64,000 nucleotides of DNA, taken from positions 28,703,850-28,767,849 of the forward strand of contig CM066991.1 of NCBI GenBank assembly GCA_033977485.1, read 5' to 3'. The DNA comes from Hydrangea macrophylla. Its lineage: Eukaryota; Streptophyta; Magnoliopsida; Cornales; Hydrangeaceae. Within the stretch, counting starts at the first letter, position 1, and each line of letters begins with the position of its first letter. This document shows, one piece after another, positions 12,301 through 24,300 of the stretch. Made by a program: the position numbers and the translations under genes. The notes beneath the pieces are model-generated. The model worked only from the letters and a program-made list of their open reading frames with translations. It did no database searches and was not told where the DNA came from.

Positions 12301-15300
12301 ATTTTTCATAAGGCCTACTTATAGGCTTTAGAAAATCTAAAAACTCAGTGGTAGTAACGGATAACACATTCTACCCAATATGGTTACATGTAGCAGATTT
12401 TGCTGAGGTTAATCAACTTCATGCAATGCCTTTTGAATCCTGTCAATTAGACACTTCATATTCTTATACCTTATGATAATTCCCATATATTGATGTTGGT
12501 GCTGTTGAGCTGTTATTATTTGAATCCTTCCGTGTATTCTTTTTCCTAATGGGATATGCAAGTCTTGCAGCTTGCAAGGGAGACTTTGTCATTTTGGGTG
12601 AAGGCTTTCTCCGAGGATACAGCTAAAAGACTAGAAAATTTTGGGTTTATTCAATTCAGAGCAGGAGGTATTGCTTGTTATCCACATGTTCATATTTCCT
12701 AGGACTTGTGTTTGAGCAAAGGCCTTTGTTAAATTATATCTTCCTATATTTTTCTTTCTGATTACAGAAAGATAGTATCTCCTTCATTCCTACTGTGTTT
12801 ATCCTTTTATTAACTATCTGCTTTGCCTCTATTTTTCTTTGGGGTTTAGATCGGCCCTAAAATTTTGAAGTAAATGGTTGAATGCTATTTGTTTGCCACT
12901 TGGAGGAATGTCTACTTCCTTGACATATCCACTACGTGGTACAAGCTAGCAAAATTGGTGCGGGCGCTGGGGTGCGGAAATGCGGGTGTAGGAGTTTTTT
13001 TCTTTTTATTTTTATGTAATTAACACATGAATGACATGCATAAAGGCTACATAAGAAACACTAGCCTTTTGACGTGTAATACAACTCCCAACATTCTTAA
13101 ATTGATCTTGAAGTTTTTAAGACAATGTTAGAGACCCCCCATCTTTTTCAAAAAATGATTCAAAAAGTACCTTGCCACACCTAAGAAGAATCCACGCTGC
13201 ATCTGAGTGCACTCGCACTAGGTACACATCTTGTGCGGATTTGATTCTTCTGGCTTTTAGAAGAATACGTGCTTCATTTGGGTATTGGGGATCCTTTTGA
13301 AAAATGCCATTTTTGTGACCAAGCACCCCAACCTTTCCCCTCCCCTCTCTCTCTTTTCCCTTTCCTCTCCCCCTCTCTCTCTTTTCCCTTTCCTCTCCCT
13401 TCTTCCCACAACCACCATATACCTCAAAACATTGAAAAAAGTTCAGTAAATCGAGGATAAGAATAATCACCTAAGTATAGTCAGTTTTGTAATATGACAG
13501 AAAAATCCTTTATCGATAAATACGCGACCTGCCAATATCCGCAAGCCTGGACAGCTATTATTAACCAGTCTATTCAATGTTACACAAACATGTTGAATTT
13601 CTGCCTTCATTTTGAGGTGACTTGTACTAATATGCTTCTTCGAATATGCAACGTGCTTGATCATTATCCCTGTTATGTTTTATTGTCCTGCGTCTTTACA
13701 TTTGTTTTCCCAACTACGTTTTGGTTTTGTAAGTATGTATGATTTAATGTGTGTACTTGATTACACCTGGACTTCTTTCTGATCGACGCCTTTCTTTTTC
13801 TCTATTGCTCAGGGGAATACCATGGAAATAACCCAGAGATGTCTAAACTGCTTCACAAGGCCGTTCGCCAAAAAAATGAAAGTGCATTTTCAGTGTACCA
13901 GCAGCATTTGGCTAACCGACCTGTGAATGTAAGTTTCTGGAGTCGCTTTTCCATTTTTTTCTTGTGTGGCCTTGCTTAAATCTCAAATTTGCTATTAGAG
14001 CTAAAATAACCACATTTTCAAGAAAAGTTTTTGCTTTTCAAATGTAGGTTATTCGTGATCTTCTTGAGTTTAAAAGTGATCGTGCCCCAATTCCGGTTGG
14101 TAAGGTTGAACCTGCTTCATCGATTGTTGAGCGATTTTGCACTGGTGGGATGTCTCTCGGAGCTATTTCCAGGGAAACGCATGAAGCAATTGCTATTGCT
14201 ATGAATAGATTAGGTGGAAAATCTAACTCAGGAGAAGGTGGTGAGGTACTCATTTTAGAAACATTAAGAGCCCGTTTGGGTTAACTTTTAAAACAATCAT
14301 TTTTAATTTTTGAAAAAAAATGCTTTTTTTATTTTTTATTTTTATAAATGCTCTAGCTTTTTAGAAAAGAAGTTTTTTAGGTTTAAAAAGGAATAAGATT
14401 TTTTTAAAAGCTGGGAAAAAGCCAATCCAAACGGTCCCAACTTTTTAAACAATTGACCCCGAAAAAGCTTTCCCAAACAGGCAGCAAAAACCAAATCTGA
14501 GAACCTCCGTCATATCATTGTCCAACTTTAGAATTATGGAACAGTTTTGTGGAAATTCTGGTATGTAAGCATTGTTTTCATCCAGGACCCAATTCGCTGG
14601 AGCCCACTTACTGATGTTGTTGATGGATACTCGCCGACATTGCCTCATCTCAAAGGCCTACAAAATGGAGATACTGCTACTAGTGCTATCAAGCAGGTCA
14701 AAATGCTGAACCTTTTCTTTTCAACAACTGTTTGTTGTTCATTTATTAGCCACTGCTAATACTGTGCTTAGGGGTGTAAGCAAACCGACCGAAGCGATCG
14801 GACTGACCGAAGCGAACTGATCGGTTTAGTCGGTTTCAAAAATTTCATGCAGTGTAAAACCGAACTGAACCGTTTTCACCCTAACTGTGCTTTATTCGGG
14901 CCCTGTAGCTCATATTTTAAGAACAAAAATGTGAAGGATATTCTGAAGTAGATTGGAGATGAATTGCTAAAAATGATGATATTTGCCTTGTGATATCTAG
15001 ATTTGGTCGATTCACGAGTGGATTCGAGTTTCATACAAACCTGATATGACTAAAAGCAAGTTTAAGTAGAATGCTTTCAACGCTTTGAGCCTTGGTATTG
15101 CATGAAACTTGTGTACAGTTCTGTTCATTCGAAGCACTTTAAATGTGTTCTTTTTTAATTACACAGTATGAACATATGTATTACTATTTATCTTCTAAAA
15201 AAAGTGAATCTTCTGATTCACAATTGGATAGAATTCACTATCATAATTTCGGCAAATCGATTCAGGAGTTGACAACAATGTTGGTCTGTGCTTGTTAATT

Positions 15301-18300
15301 TTTATCAGGGAGGCTTCACAGAAATTATTTCATCTTCTTCAGGTTGCTTCAGGACGTTTTGGCGTTACTCCGACATTCTTGGTCAATGCTGATCAGTTGG
15401 AAATCAAAATTGCGCAAGGTGCAAAGCCTGGTGAAGGTGGACAGCTACCTGGGAAAAAAGTTAGTGCTTACATTGCAAGACTTAGAAATTCCAAACCTGG
15501 GGTTCCACTCATATCTCCACCTCCACACCACGACATTTACTCTATTGAGGATCTTGCCCAATTGATTTTTGACCTTCATCAGGTGAAGATTTTCATATCA
15601 TGTTGGAGTGCGTTGTCTTAGAATGTGTTTCGAAATCATTACTTGTCGTGATTCCTGATTTTTAATCAATTATTAGGTCAACCCTAAGGCAAAGGTATCT
15701 GTAAAGCTTGTAGCAGAAGCTGGAATTGGCACAGTTGCGTCTGGGGTTGCGAAGGGTAATGCTGATGTTATACAGGTACCATCATTGACCTACATGTACA
15801 TTATAATATCCCAATTATGCTAAGTTGATGTATACAGTAAGTGAAATCACTTTGGTTTGATGCTATGTTTGGTAGAAAGGTTGGAAAAGTGGAAGGAAGG
15901 GAAGGGAGGAGGGATGGACGAGGGAGGTATCCCTAGGGAAAGGATAGGACTCTTCCCTCCTTTCGTTTGGTTAAATAAGAAGGAAGCGGAAGGAAATATT
16001 GTATGTTTTACTATCATACCCTTGCTTGCTTAGATAAAATATCATTTTCTTTGAAGGGTGAAAACTCAAAAGAGAAGGAAACTTTTTCCCTCTCTCTCTC
16101 CCTCTCCCTCTCTGTCCACTTTTGGACGGACTGAAATTTGTGGGCCCGGGGGGAAGAGGCATCCCTCCCCTCTTCCTGTCCCTCCTTTCTTCCATCCTAC
16201 CTAGCAAGTGATTCTTCCCTTCTCTCTCCTTTCTTCCCTCCACCCTCTCCTTCCTTCCCCTCTTTTCTCATACCCATCATATTGCTAGTTCTTCTCACTC
16301 GTAAAGGCATCAATGATTGCACACTGGAGTGTGAGCACACGATTCTACAGTATTAATATCACATCTCTTCGTTGTTGAGACAGAAACTGCAAAGCAGCTA
16401 CCTGTGTTCTGTTCGAGATTGTTGATTCAATCCTATCATATGTACTTCGTACCTAGTGTAAAAATAATAATTATTTCATGGATGATGATTTATTCATGAT
16501 TTGAAAAAGCAGAATAGAAGATCAAAGCTACTTTCATAGAGTTTTGTTTCTATCCTAAGTGAGCCTGTGGAACTTTTCTGGTTTTCTCATTGTTGGGATT
16601 ATGACAAATGCGCTCTTAAAGTTAGGAGTTGAGCAGAGGTTGTAACAATGTTTAGACAAGGAACTCTTCTGTTCAGGGCTAATGTTATTTCACCATTAGA
16701 CTAACAAGTTGCATATCATTTTAATTCTTTGGAAATTCCATTCATGCATGTAAATAGGCCATTTTAACCGATTAAACTTTTACTTTTCTTGTCCCCCTAT
16801 ATTTTTACATGTTTCAAAAGTTTGGAAAAAGTAGTGTCAGTGGGAATAGAAGATTACAACATTTGTAATAGAGACATTGCATTCCTCCTTATCTAGGAAC
16901 TCTTAGGGGCTATTTGGTTGATGCATTTAGTGGGGGAAAAGGAAAGGTAAACTCTAAGGATATCATTTTTATTTGTTTGGTTAAGGAAAATAGAGAACAA
17001 AATAAGAAGCAAATAAAATATAGTGAGACAAATTGAACATTTTGAATTTTATGTGTCACTTCACTCCCTTTTCTCTTAAGGTACAATTATTTTTAATTTT
17101 GTGTTCAATTTTTAATGTTATGTAGGCATGGAAGAAAGCATGAGGGAAACACAAGCGAACTATTTTTCCTTCTTGTTTCCCATTCCTTTTTTTTTTCCAG
17201 TACTTGACACAAGGAACAAGAAAAATAGGCAGCTGTTGACTGATACCTCTAACCTGATTCGCAGATATCAGGACATGATGGAGGAACTGGAGCCAGCCCC
17301 ATAAGTTCCATTAAGCATGCTGGTGGTCCTTGGGAACTCGGGCTTACAGAAACCCACCAGGTTTTGTGTTTAAAACTTTAAAATATCTAGTCACATATCT
17401 TGTGATTCGCTCTCTAGGTTCTAATATTTTTTAATCTCTTGCAGACACTCCTTGAAAATGGACTTAGAGAGAGGGTCATTCTCAGAGTTGACGGTGGCTT
17501 CAAAAGCGGAGTCGATGTCCTAATGGCTGCTTCAATGGGGGCTGATGAGTATGGTTTTGGTTCTGTTGCAATGATTGCTACTGGGTGTGTTATGGCTCGT
17601 ATTTGTCACACAAATAATTGTCCAGTTGGTGTAGCCAGTCAGGTACTAGAATTCATGGTTATTAAGAGTCGGTCCATTCATGAGTCAATTCATTCAAGTC
17701 TGTTACAATTAGGAAATATTTTAATATTGCTGATTTTATTCTTTTTATTTTAGGTCATGTTGACCCGTCTATATTTCATATTTATTAGGCGATATTTCTT
17801 TTCCTTTTCTGGCTTTCTAGCTTTGTATATATATACATGGGATTAGTCTAATAAAATTACTCTTTTCTCAAATCTATTTGGTATCAGAGCCAAAACTTAC
17901 CACCACCACCCTTTCATCGTACATCACCACCAACGACCACCACCTCTGCGCCTACCACCACCACCTTTGCGCCGCACCCTCGTAACCCTACCGAACCCTA
18001 CCCTAGCCTTCCCCTACTCAACCGCAACACCCCAGCCCTGCCCTAGCCTGTGCCGCACCCTACCCATCCAGTGGCGCCACTACCGAGCCTCTCGGCTCTG
18101 TCAGTAGCCTTCGGGCTGCTCGTGTTGGGCCTATTTGTGATGTACTAGAGCCGTCATTGTGCTCTTAGTTTTATGTTTGGGTGACCGAGTGTCCGGTTGC
18201 CCCCGTCGTTGTTTCACCGAGTTTCCGGTTGTGTTGGTTGTTGTTGTGTTTCCGGCTGTATGTGTTTATCAAGCCCCGTTCGTTCGGCAATGTGTTTTTC

Positions 18301-21300
18301 AGATTATTTGGCTCTCGTTTTGATCTTATGACGTTTTATGGTTGATATTGGTAAAGAAGCTGTATAGTTTGTTCATTCAAGTACACGGTTGTCCTCATCT
18401 GTCTCAGCCAAGTTTCTGGCTATTGTTATTAATCTTATTACTTCCTTTTTCAGAGCCGTGTGTTGTTTGTCCTTGCTAGTTTCATGGCTGACACAAGAAC
18501 ATATAGTGCTTTCCCTTCATCTTCTGGCCCCACGACTGCTATTGCAGCAAGTATTCCTACCGCTCTTTATAGTAAGTCAGACCACCCCACTTGGATTTTG
18601 GATTCTGGTGCCAATAATCAGATGACCGGTGAGCATTCTATTTTTACGTCTCCTTTTACTTCCATTGATCAGTCTGTCCGTATAGCTGATGGGTCGTCCA
18701 TTCCCATCCATAGTCAGGGTGATGCACGCTTGTCCCCAGACATCACTCTTTCCTCTGTTTGTTTTGTCCCAAACTTTGCCTATGATCTTTCTGTTAATCG
18801 TCTTGCTAACAGTCATAATTGTGTCGTTGTTTTCCTACCCAACTGTTGTTATTTGCAGGATCTGACTTCGAAGAAGATTTTTGGCAGGGGTATGAGCGAG
18901 ATGGTCTCTACTACTTTGGTGATCCTCCATCGTTTAAAGTGTCATCCTTCAGTCTCCAAGCTTCTGTTTTGCCAGTCTCAAATAATGTTTTGCCAAACTC
19001 AAATAATTATATCTTTTCTCTTCAAACATTAGAGTTGTGGCATGCTCGTCTAGAACATGCCAATTTTCAATATTTGTGTTGGTAATTTCCTTCTTTAACT
19101 AAAGTTTGCAAGGATTCTAGTTTTAAATGTGTGGTGTGTGAACTATCAAAACATACTCGCACTACATATATTCCTCGCATGCACAGAGTACCTAGTGCCT
19201 TTGATCTTATCCATTCTGATGTATGGGGGCCTTCACCTGTCACGGTCCTGTCTCAACACTGTTTTTATGTCACATTTATTGATGATTACACTTGTTGCAC
19301 TTGGGTTTATCTAATGAAGAAAAAATCTCAAGTCTTCACTCATTTTAGAAATTTTCTGCAAATGATCAAAACCCAATATCATACTGTTGTGTGTAATAGT
19401 CGGTCTAATAATGGTAGGGAGTATATAACAGGTGAGTTTCGATCTGCCCTTAACAAAGATGGGATTCTCTAACAACTTACATGTCCTTATACTCCAGAAC
19501 AGAATGGCGTGGCGGAGTGTAAAAACTGTCATATCATGTCTGTGGTTAGATGTCTCTTATGTGGTATGGGCGTTCCTAAATATTTTTGGCACATGGCTGT
19601 TCTCACTGCCACTTACCTTATTAATCGTACTTCCAGTCGAGTACTACAGGGCAAGACACCTCTTCACGTGCTTAAGCCTGATAGTACTCTCTTTCCTATT
19701 TTGCCACGGGTCTTTGGTTGTACTTGTTTTGTCCAAAATAGGAGTCCTACCCGTACCAAACTTGATAATAAGGCGGTTAGTTGTGTCTTTATGGGGTATT
19801 CATCCATGTCTAAAGGGTATCGGTGTTATGATCCCGCCACTCGTCACTTCTATCACTCTTTGGATGTTACCTTTCTGGAAACTATTCCTTTCTTTTTAGG
19901 TTCTTCCTCACCAATGCAAGTATCTGTGGAGTCTGTTGAGGACGATAATGCTGCTCTACCACGTCCCGTTCCCATCCTTGAGTCCACAAGTGAATCTCTG
20001 CCTTTAGGGCTACATCTACCTCCAATTATCTCTAGCGATCCATCACAAGATTACTCTTGCCGTCCACGCTCGACTGCTCCCTTGCCAGATTCTTCTTCGG
20101 ATTCAGGTATCTCATCTTCTCCTTTACCTTATGATATTGCTCTTGAAATTGTTTCTCCCTGTTACCCCCACTCGTGTACGTCGCTCCCCCGCTCGATTTC
20201 TTCTTTCTGATAGTACTAACCATCCAATTTCCAAGTATATCTCTTATCAGGGCTTGTCTACTTCTTGTCAGTCATTTATTAGTCAAGTTGATTCAGTCTC
20301 CATTCCTCGTTTTGTTCATGAGGCCCTCCAGAATCCTAAGTGAGTGGCTGCTATAAAAGCGGAAATGGCTGCTCTACAGGGAAATCAAACGTGGGAGCTT
20401 GTTGCTCTTCCAGTAGGTGAGTGCACGGTTGGCTGCAAATGGGTTTTTACTCTGAAATATTTGGCGGATGGGACTATTGATCGCTGTAAGGCTCGATTGG
20501 TTGCTAAGGGTTTTACTCAGGTTCCTGGTAAGGATTTTGGTGCCACTTTTGCTCCTGTGGCTAAGCTAACTACAGTTCGTCTTCTAGTTTCGTTAGCTGC
20601 TTCTTATTCTTGGCCACTTCATCAACTTGAAGTTAAAAATGCTTTCCTTAATGGTGATTTATCTGAGACTATTTATATGGATCCTCCACAGGGTTTTCGT
20701 GCTCAGGGAGAGTATTCTGGGAAAATTTGTCGCCTACGTAAGTCTCTCTATGGCCAGAAGCAATCTCCTCGTGCATGGTTTAGCCGCTTTAGTGATGTGA
20801 TTCTTAGTACGGGGTTTATTCTGTGTCACTCCGATCACATATGTTTTATCCGTCGCCAGTCTCATGGGAGGTGTATTATTATCTCAGTATACGTTGATGA
20901 TATTATTATTACCGGTGATGATACATTTGGCATCACTCGAGTGAAGCGTGATCTTGGTATGTCGGTTGATATTAAGGACTTGGGTCCTCTTCGTTATTTT
21001 CTCGGTATTGAAGTAGCTCGCTCACACCAAGGTATCTCCTTATCCCAGCGAAAGTATGCTCTGGATCTTCTTAAGGATACTGGTATGCTTGGGTGTAGAC
21101 CGACTTCTTCTCCTATGGATCCAAACCTAAAGTTATCAACTGAGTTGGGGGAATTATTACCTGATCCCTCGGTATATCAACGTCTTGTGGGTCGTCTCAT
21201 CTATTTGACGAACACAAGACCGGATCTGACATTTGCTGTTAGTGTTGTGAGTCAGTTTATCCACTCACCTCGGACCTCTCATTTGGATGCTGTGTATCAT

Positions 21301-24300
21301 ATTCTGCGATATCTTAAGACCTGTCCGGGTCTTGGTCTGTTCTTCAAGACAGGAATACAGTCAGGTCTTTCCTGTTTTACTGATGCCGATTATGCAGGTT
21401 CGAAAAGTGATAGACGCTCTACTTCTGGTTTGTGTACTTTTCCTGGTGATCACCTAATATCGTGGAAAAGCAAGAAACATGCAGTAGTCTCCTGTTCTTC
21501 TGTTGTAGCTGAGTATCGTGCTATGGCTCAGGGGACATGTGAGCTACTTTGGCTTCGTTCTATTCTTGATGAGTTGGGGTTTTCTGTGAAGGGCTCGTCT
21601 ACTTTGTTTTGTGACAATAAGTCGGCTATCATGTTATCATCCGACTCCGTCCTTCATGAGAGAACAAAGCACATAGAAGTTGATATTCACTTCATCTGTG
21701 AAAAAGTTAAGTCAGGAGTTATCTCACCAAGCTTTGTCACCTCACGTGAACAAATAGTAGATATGTTTATTAAGTCTATTGGTCCTGGTCTTCTTCAGTC
21801 ATCTATTCACAAGCTAGGGCTCTAGTCGATATATTCTCCCCAGCTTGAGTTGGGGTGTTGGAATTAGGAAATATTTTAATATTGCTGATTTATTCTTTTT
21901 ATTTTAGGTCATGTTGACCCGTCTTTATTTCATATTTATTAGGCGATATTTCTTTTCCTTTTCTGGCTTTCTAGCTTTGTATATATATACATGGGATTAG
22001 TTTAATAAAATTACTATTTTCCCAAATTCTATTAAGTCGATTCAAGTTTCATACAACACGATTCACGATCCACGATTCATAATTTTGAAATTCGAAGTTT
22101 TTAGCTTTACACGATTTTGAACCTTGTTATTGTGTGATACTTTTGTTGGAATGCTATTTCTTTCATTCTAAGCAATCACATATGTTCCTTGTACTATTTA
22201 TCTTCTGAAATGGTGAATTTTACTATTCGTGACTCATAATTGGCAAACTGATTTACAACATTGTTAATGATGACAACGTATATTGTGGTCGAAATTCTTG
22301 GTGTACATTCTGACAAATTAAGATGTTTTCTGTGCTCTCTTTCTGTAACTAATTTCCTGAAGAGAGAGGAACTACGGGCTCGTTTCCCTGGTGTGCCGGG
22401 TGATCTTGTCAACTTTTTCCTATACGTTGCTGAGGAGGTAATCCATACTCCACGACTTGTAGTTGCCAGCATGAACTTTTCTTTTTATTTTAGATCAACT
22501 ACTGATAGATCAAATTCTTGTGTTCTATTTTGATTTGTGTCTTGCATAAGCTCTGATAAGGCGTGTATCGAACTGGAATCAAGTCTTTAAATGCAATTTT
22601 TAGTTTAGTACAATCGTGTTGGAATCAGATTTATATTTTTGAATGCTTCAAGAAGTTTAAATAGATTATGAAATATCATAAAATTTTCTAATTGCAAGGT
22701 CCTTCATAAAGGGAAAAAGACGAAATCATACACATGCGCGCACACACATATCCACACATATATCTATGTAGTAAAGGAGTAAAGAAGTTTGCTAAAGTTG
22801 GTGTCACAGTGGTAAAAATGTTGAATGATGTTTAAATGGGGAGGAGTAGGTTGGCGATTCCTTTCTTATTTGAATTGGTTGAAAAAAGGAAAAAGAAAGA
22901 GCATAGAACTCTAACTTGTTGAGAAAATTACCTTACCTGCTAACATTGGACAGTTTAGAGCCAGTTTGGGATAACTTTTTCGGGCCAACAATCGCTTAGA
23001 AGTGATTGTTTAAAAAGCTGTGAGAGTTTGGATTAGCTTTTCACAGCTTTCCCAAAAATCTGATTCCTTTTTAAAGCTAAAAAAGTTCTATTTTATTATA
23101 TGTTTTTATTATTTTAAACCTCCAATCTGTAGATTATTGAAAAAAAAAAATTTGTTAATCCAAAAAGTGATTATTTTGAAAGCTAACACAAACAGGCTCT
23201 TAGTATATAGAGGAATTGAATGGGAAAGTACACAGAATTTTGGAAATTCTTTGAACCTTTTCTTCTAATTCTATACTGGAGTATAGGTCATTGAAGAAGG
23301 TTGGTGGGGGAAAGTGCAGACTGATCTTGCAGAAAAGAACATTGTTCTCTTTATCGAAGAGGTTCACTTAGGTTCTTCCTACAACTAAAGAATATCAGTT
23401 GGGAGTTACAAGGCTACCCACCAAATTTCCATCTATATCCGCGTGTGCAGCAAGAGATGCTGCATGTACTCCTTTTCACTGCATAATGTGGGTGTAGAAA
23501 TTTGGTGGGTGTATTTTGCAGCATTGATTTTATTTCCAAGTGTGGTGTGGAGCACAGAGGACTGGTGTGCCTTATGTTAATTATGTATCTGATTTATTTG
23601 TTATTAAGAGTAAAACTGTATCTCTAATTATGATCCTAGTTCAGTTCTGGCTCAATTTTTTAACATCTAATTTGATTAATCAATCCGGATGTGTAATTTG
23701 ACATCGAGTTCTTTATTACAGTTATTATACATATTTTTATCTCTTTTTTTGTTGTTCAGGTTAGAGGTATACTAGCACAACTGGGCTATGAAAAGCTGGA
23801 TGATATAATCGGACGAACAGATCTACTAAGACCTCGGGATATTTCTTTGATGAAAACTCAGCATCTCGATCTCAGTTATATTCTTTCCGTATGTATTCAA
23901 AATATCATTGTGATCTCAGTTATATTCTTTTGACACGTATTCAAATTATCATATTTTCAATTGTAACCAGTCTAACATGTGTATCCTCTAGTGTTTCAAT
24001 GTTTATGAAGTTTGCTTATATGAGAATTTTGTTTTATTCTATTTTATTTTTTTTATTACTATTTTTTTTTATCCCCCCTCAGAATGTTGGATTTACGAAG
24101 TGGAGCAGCACCAGAATCAGGAAGCAGGACGTCCATAGCAATGGTCCTGTTCTAGATGATATTTTACTCTCAGATCCCGAGGTAACAGTTTATTTAGTTG
24201 GCAATGGTGTGCAGTTAAGGGGCTGTTTGGGTGGCAAAGAACCGGTTTTGTGGTTCATAAGTGAATTGGTAATTTGAATTCAATTGCTTGGTGAATGCTC

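Larger units (their letters stand above)
17696..22038 (+). mobile_element. Ty1/copia element, gag-less, TSD AAGTC
   Basis: LTR 1 (17701-17878) and LTR 2 (21856-22033) are both 178 bp and differ at only about 7-8 positions. They are flanked by AAGTC at 17696-17700 and 22034-22038. TGGTATCAGAGCC (17879-17891) is the primer site and a purine tract GTTGGGG precedes LTR 2. Internal order is leader, protease, integrase, RT, RNase H, as in copia. Gag is missing, the integrase is broken and the RT frame is nearly intact. The insertion is in the sense orientation in the intron between exons 15 and 16 and lies inside an older R1 repeat. Confidence 0.95.

Noticed and set aside
13117..13470. Minus-strand frame rich in Arg, Glu and Gly
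   Set aside because: It is the translation of a C/T-only microsatellite on the other strand.
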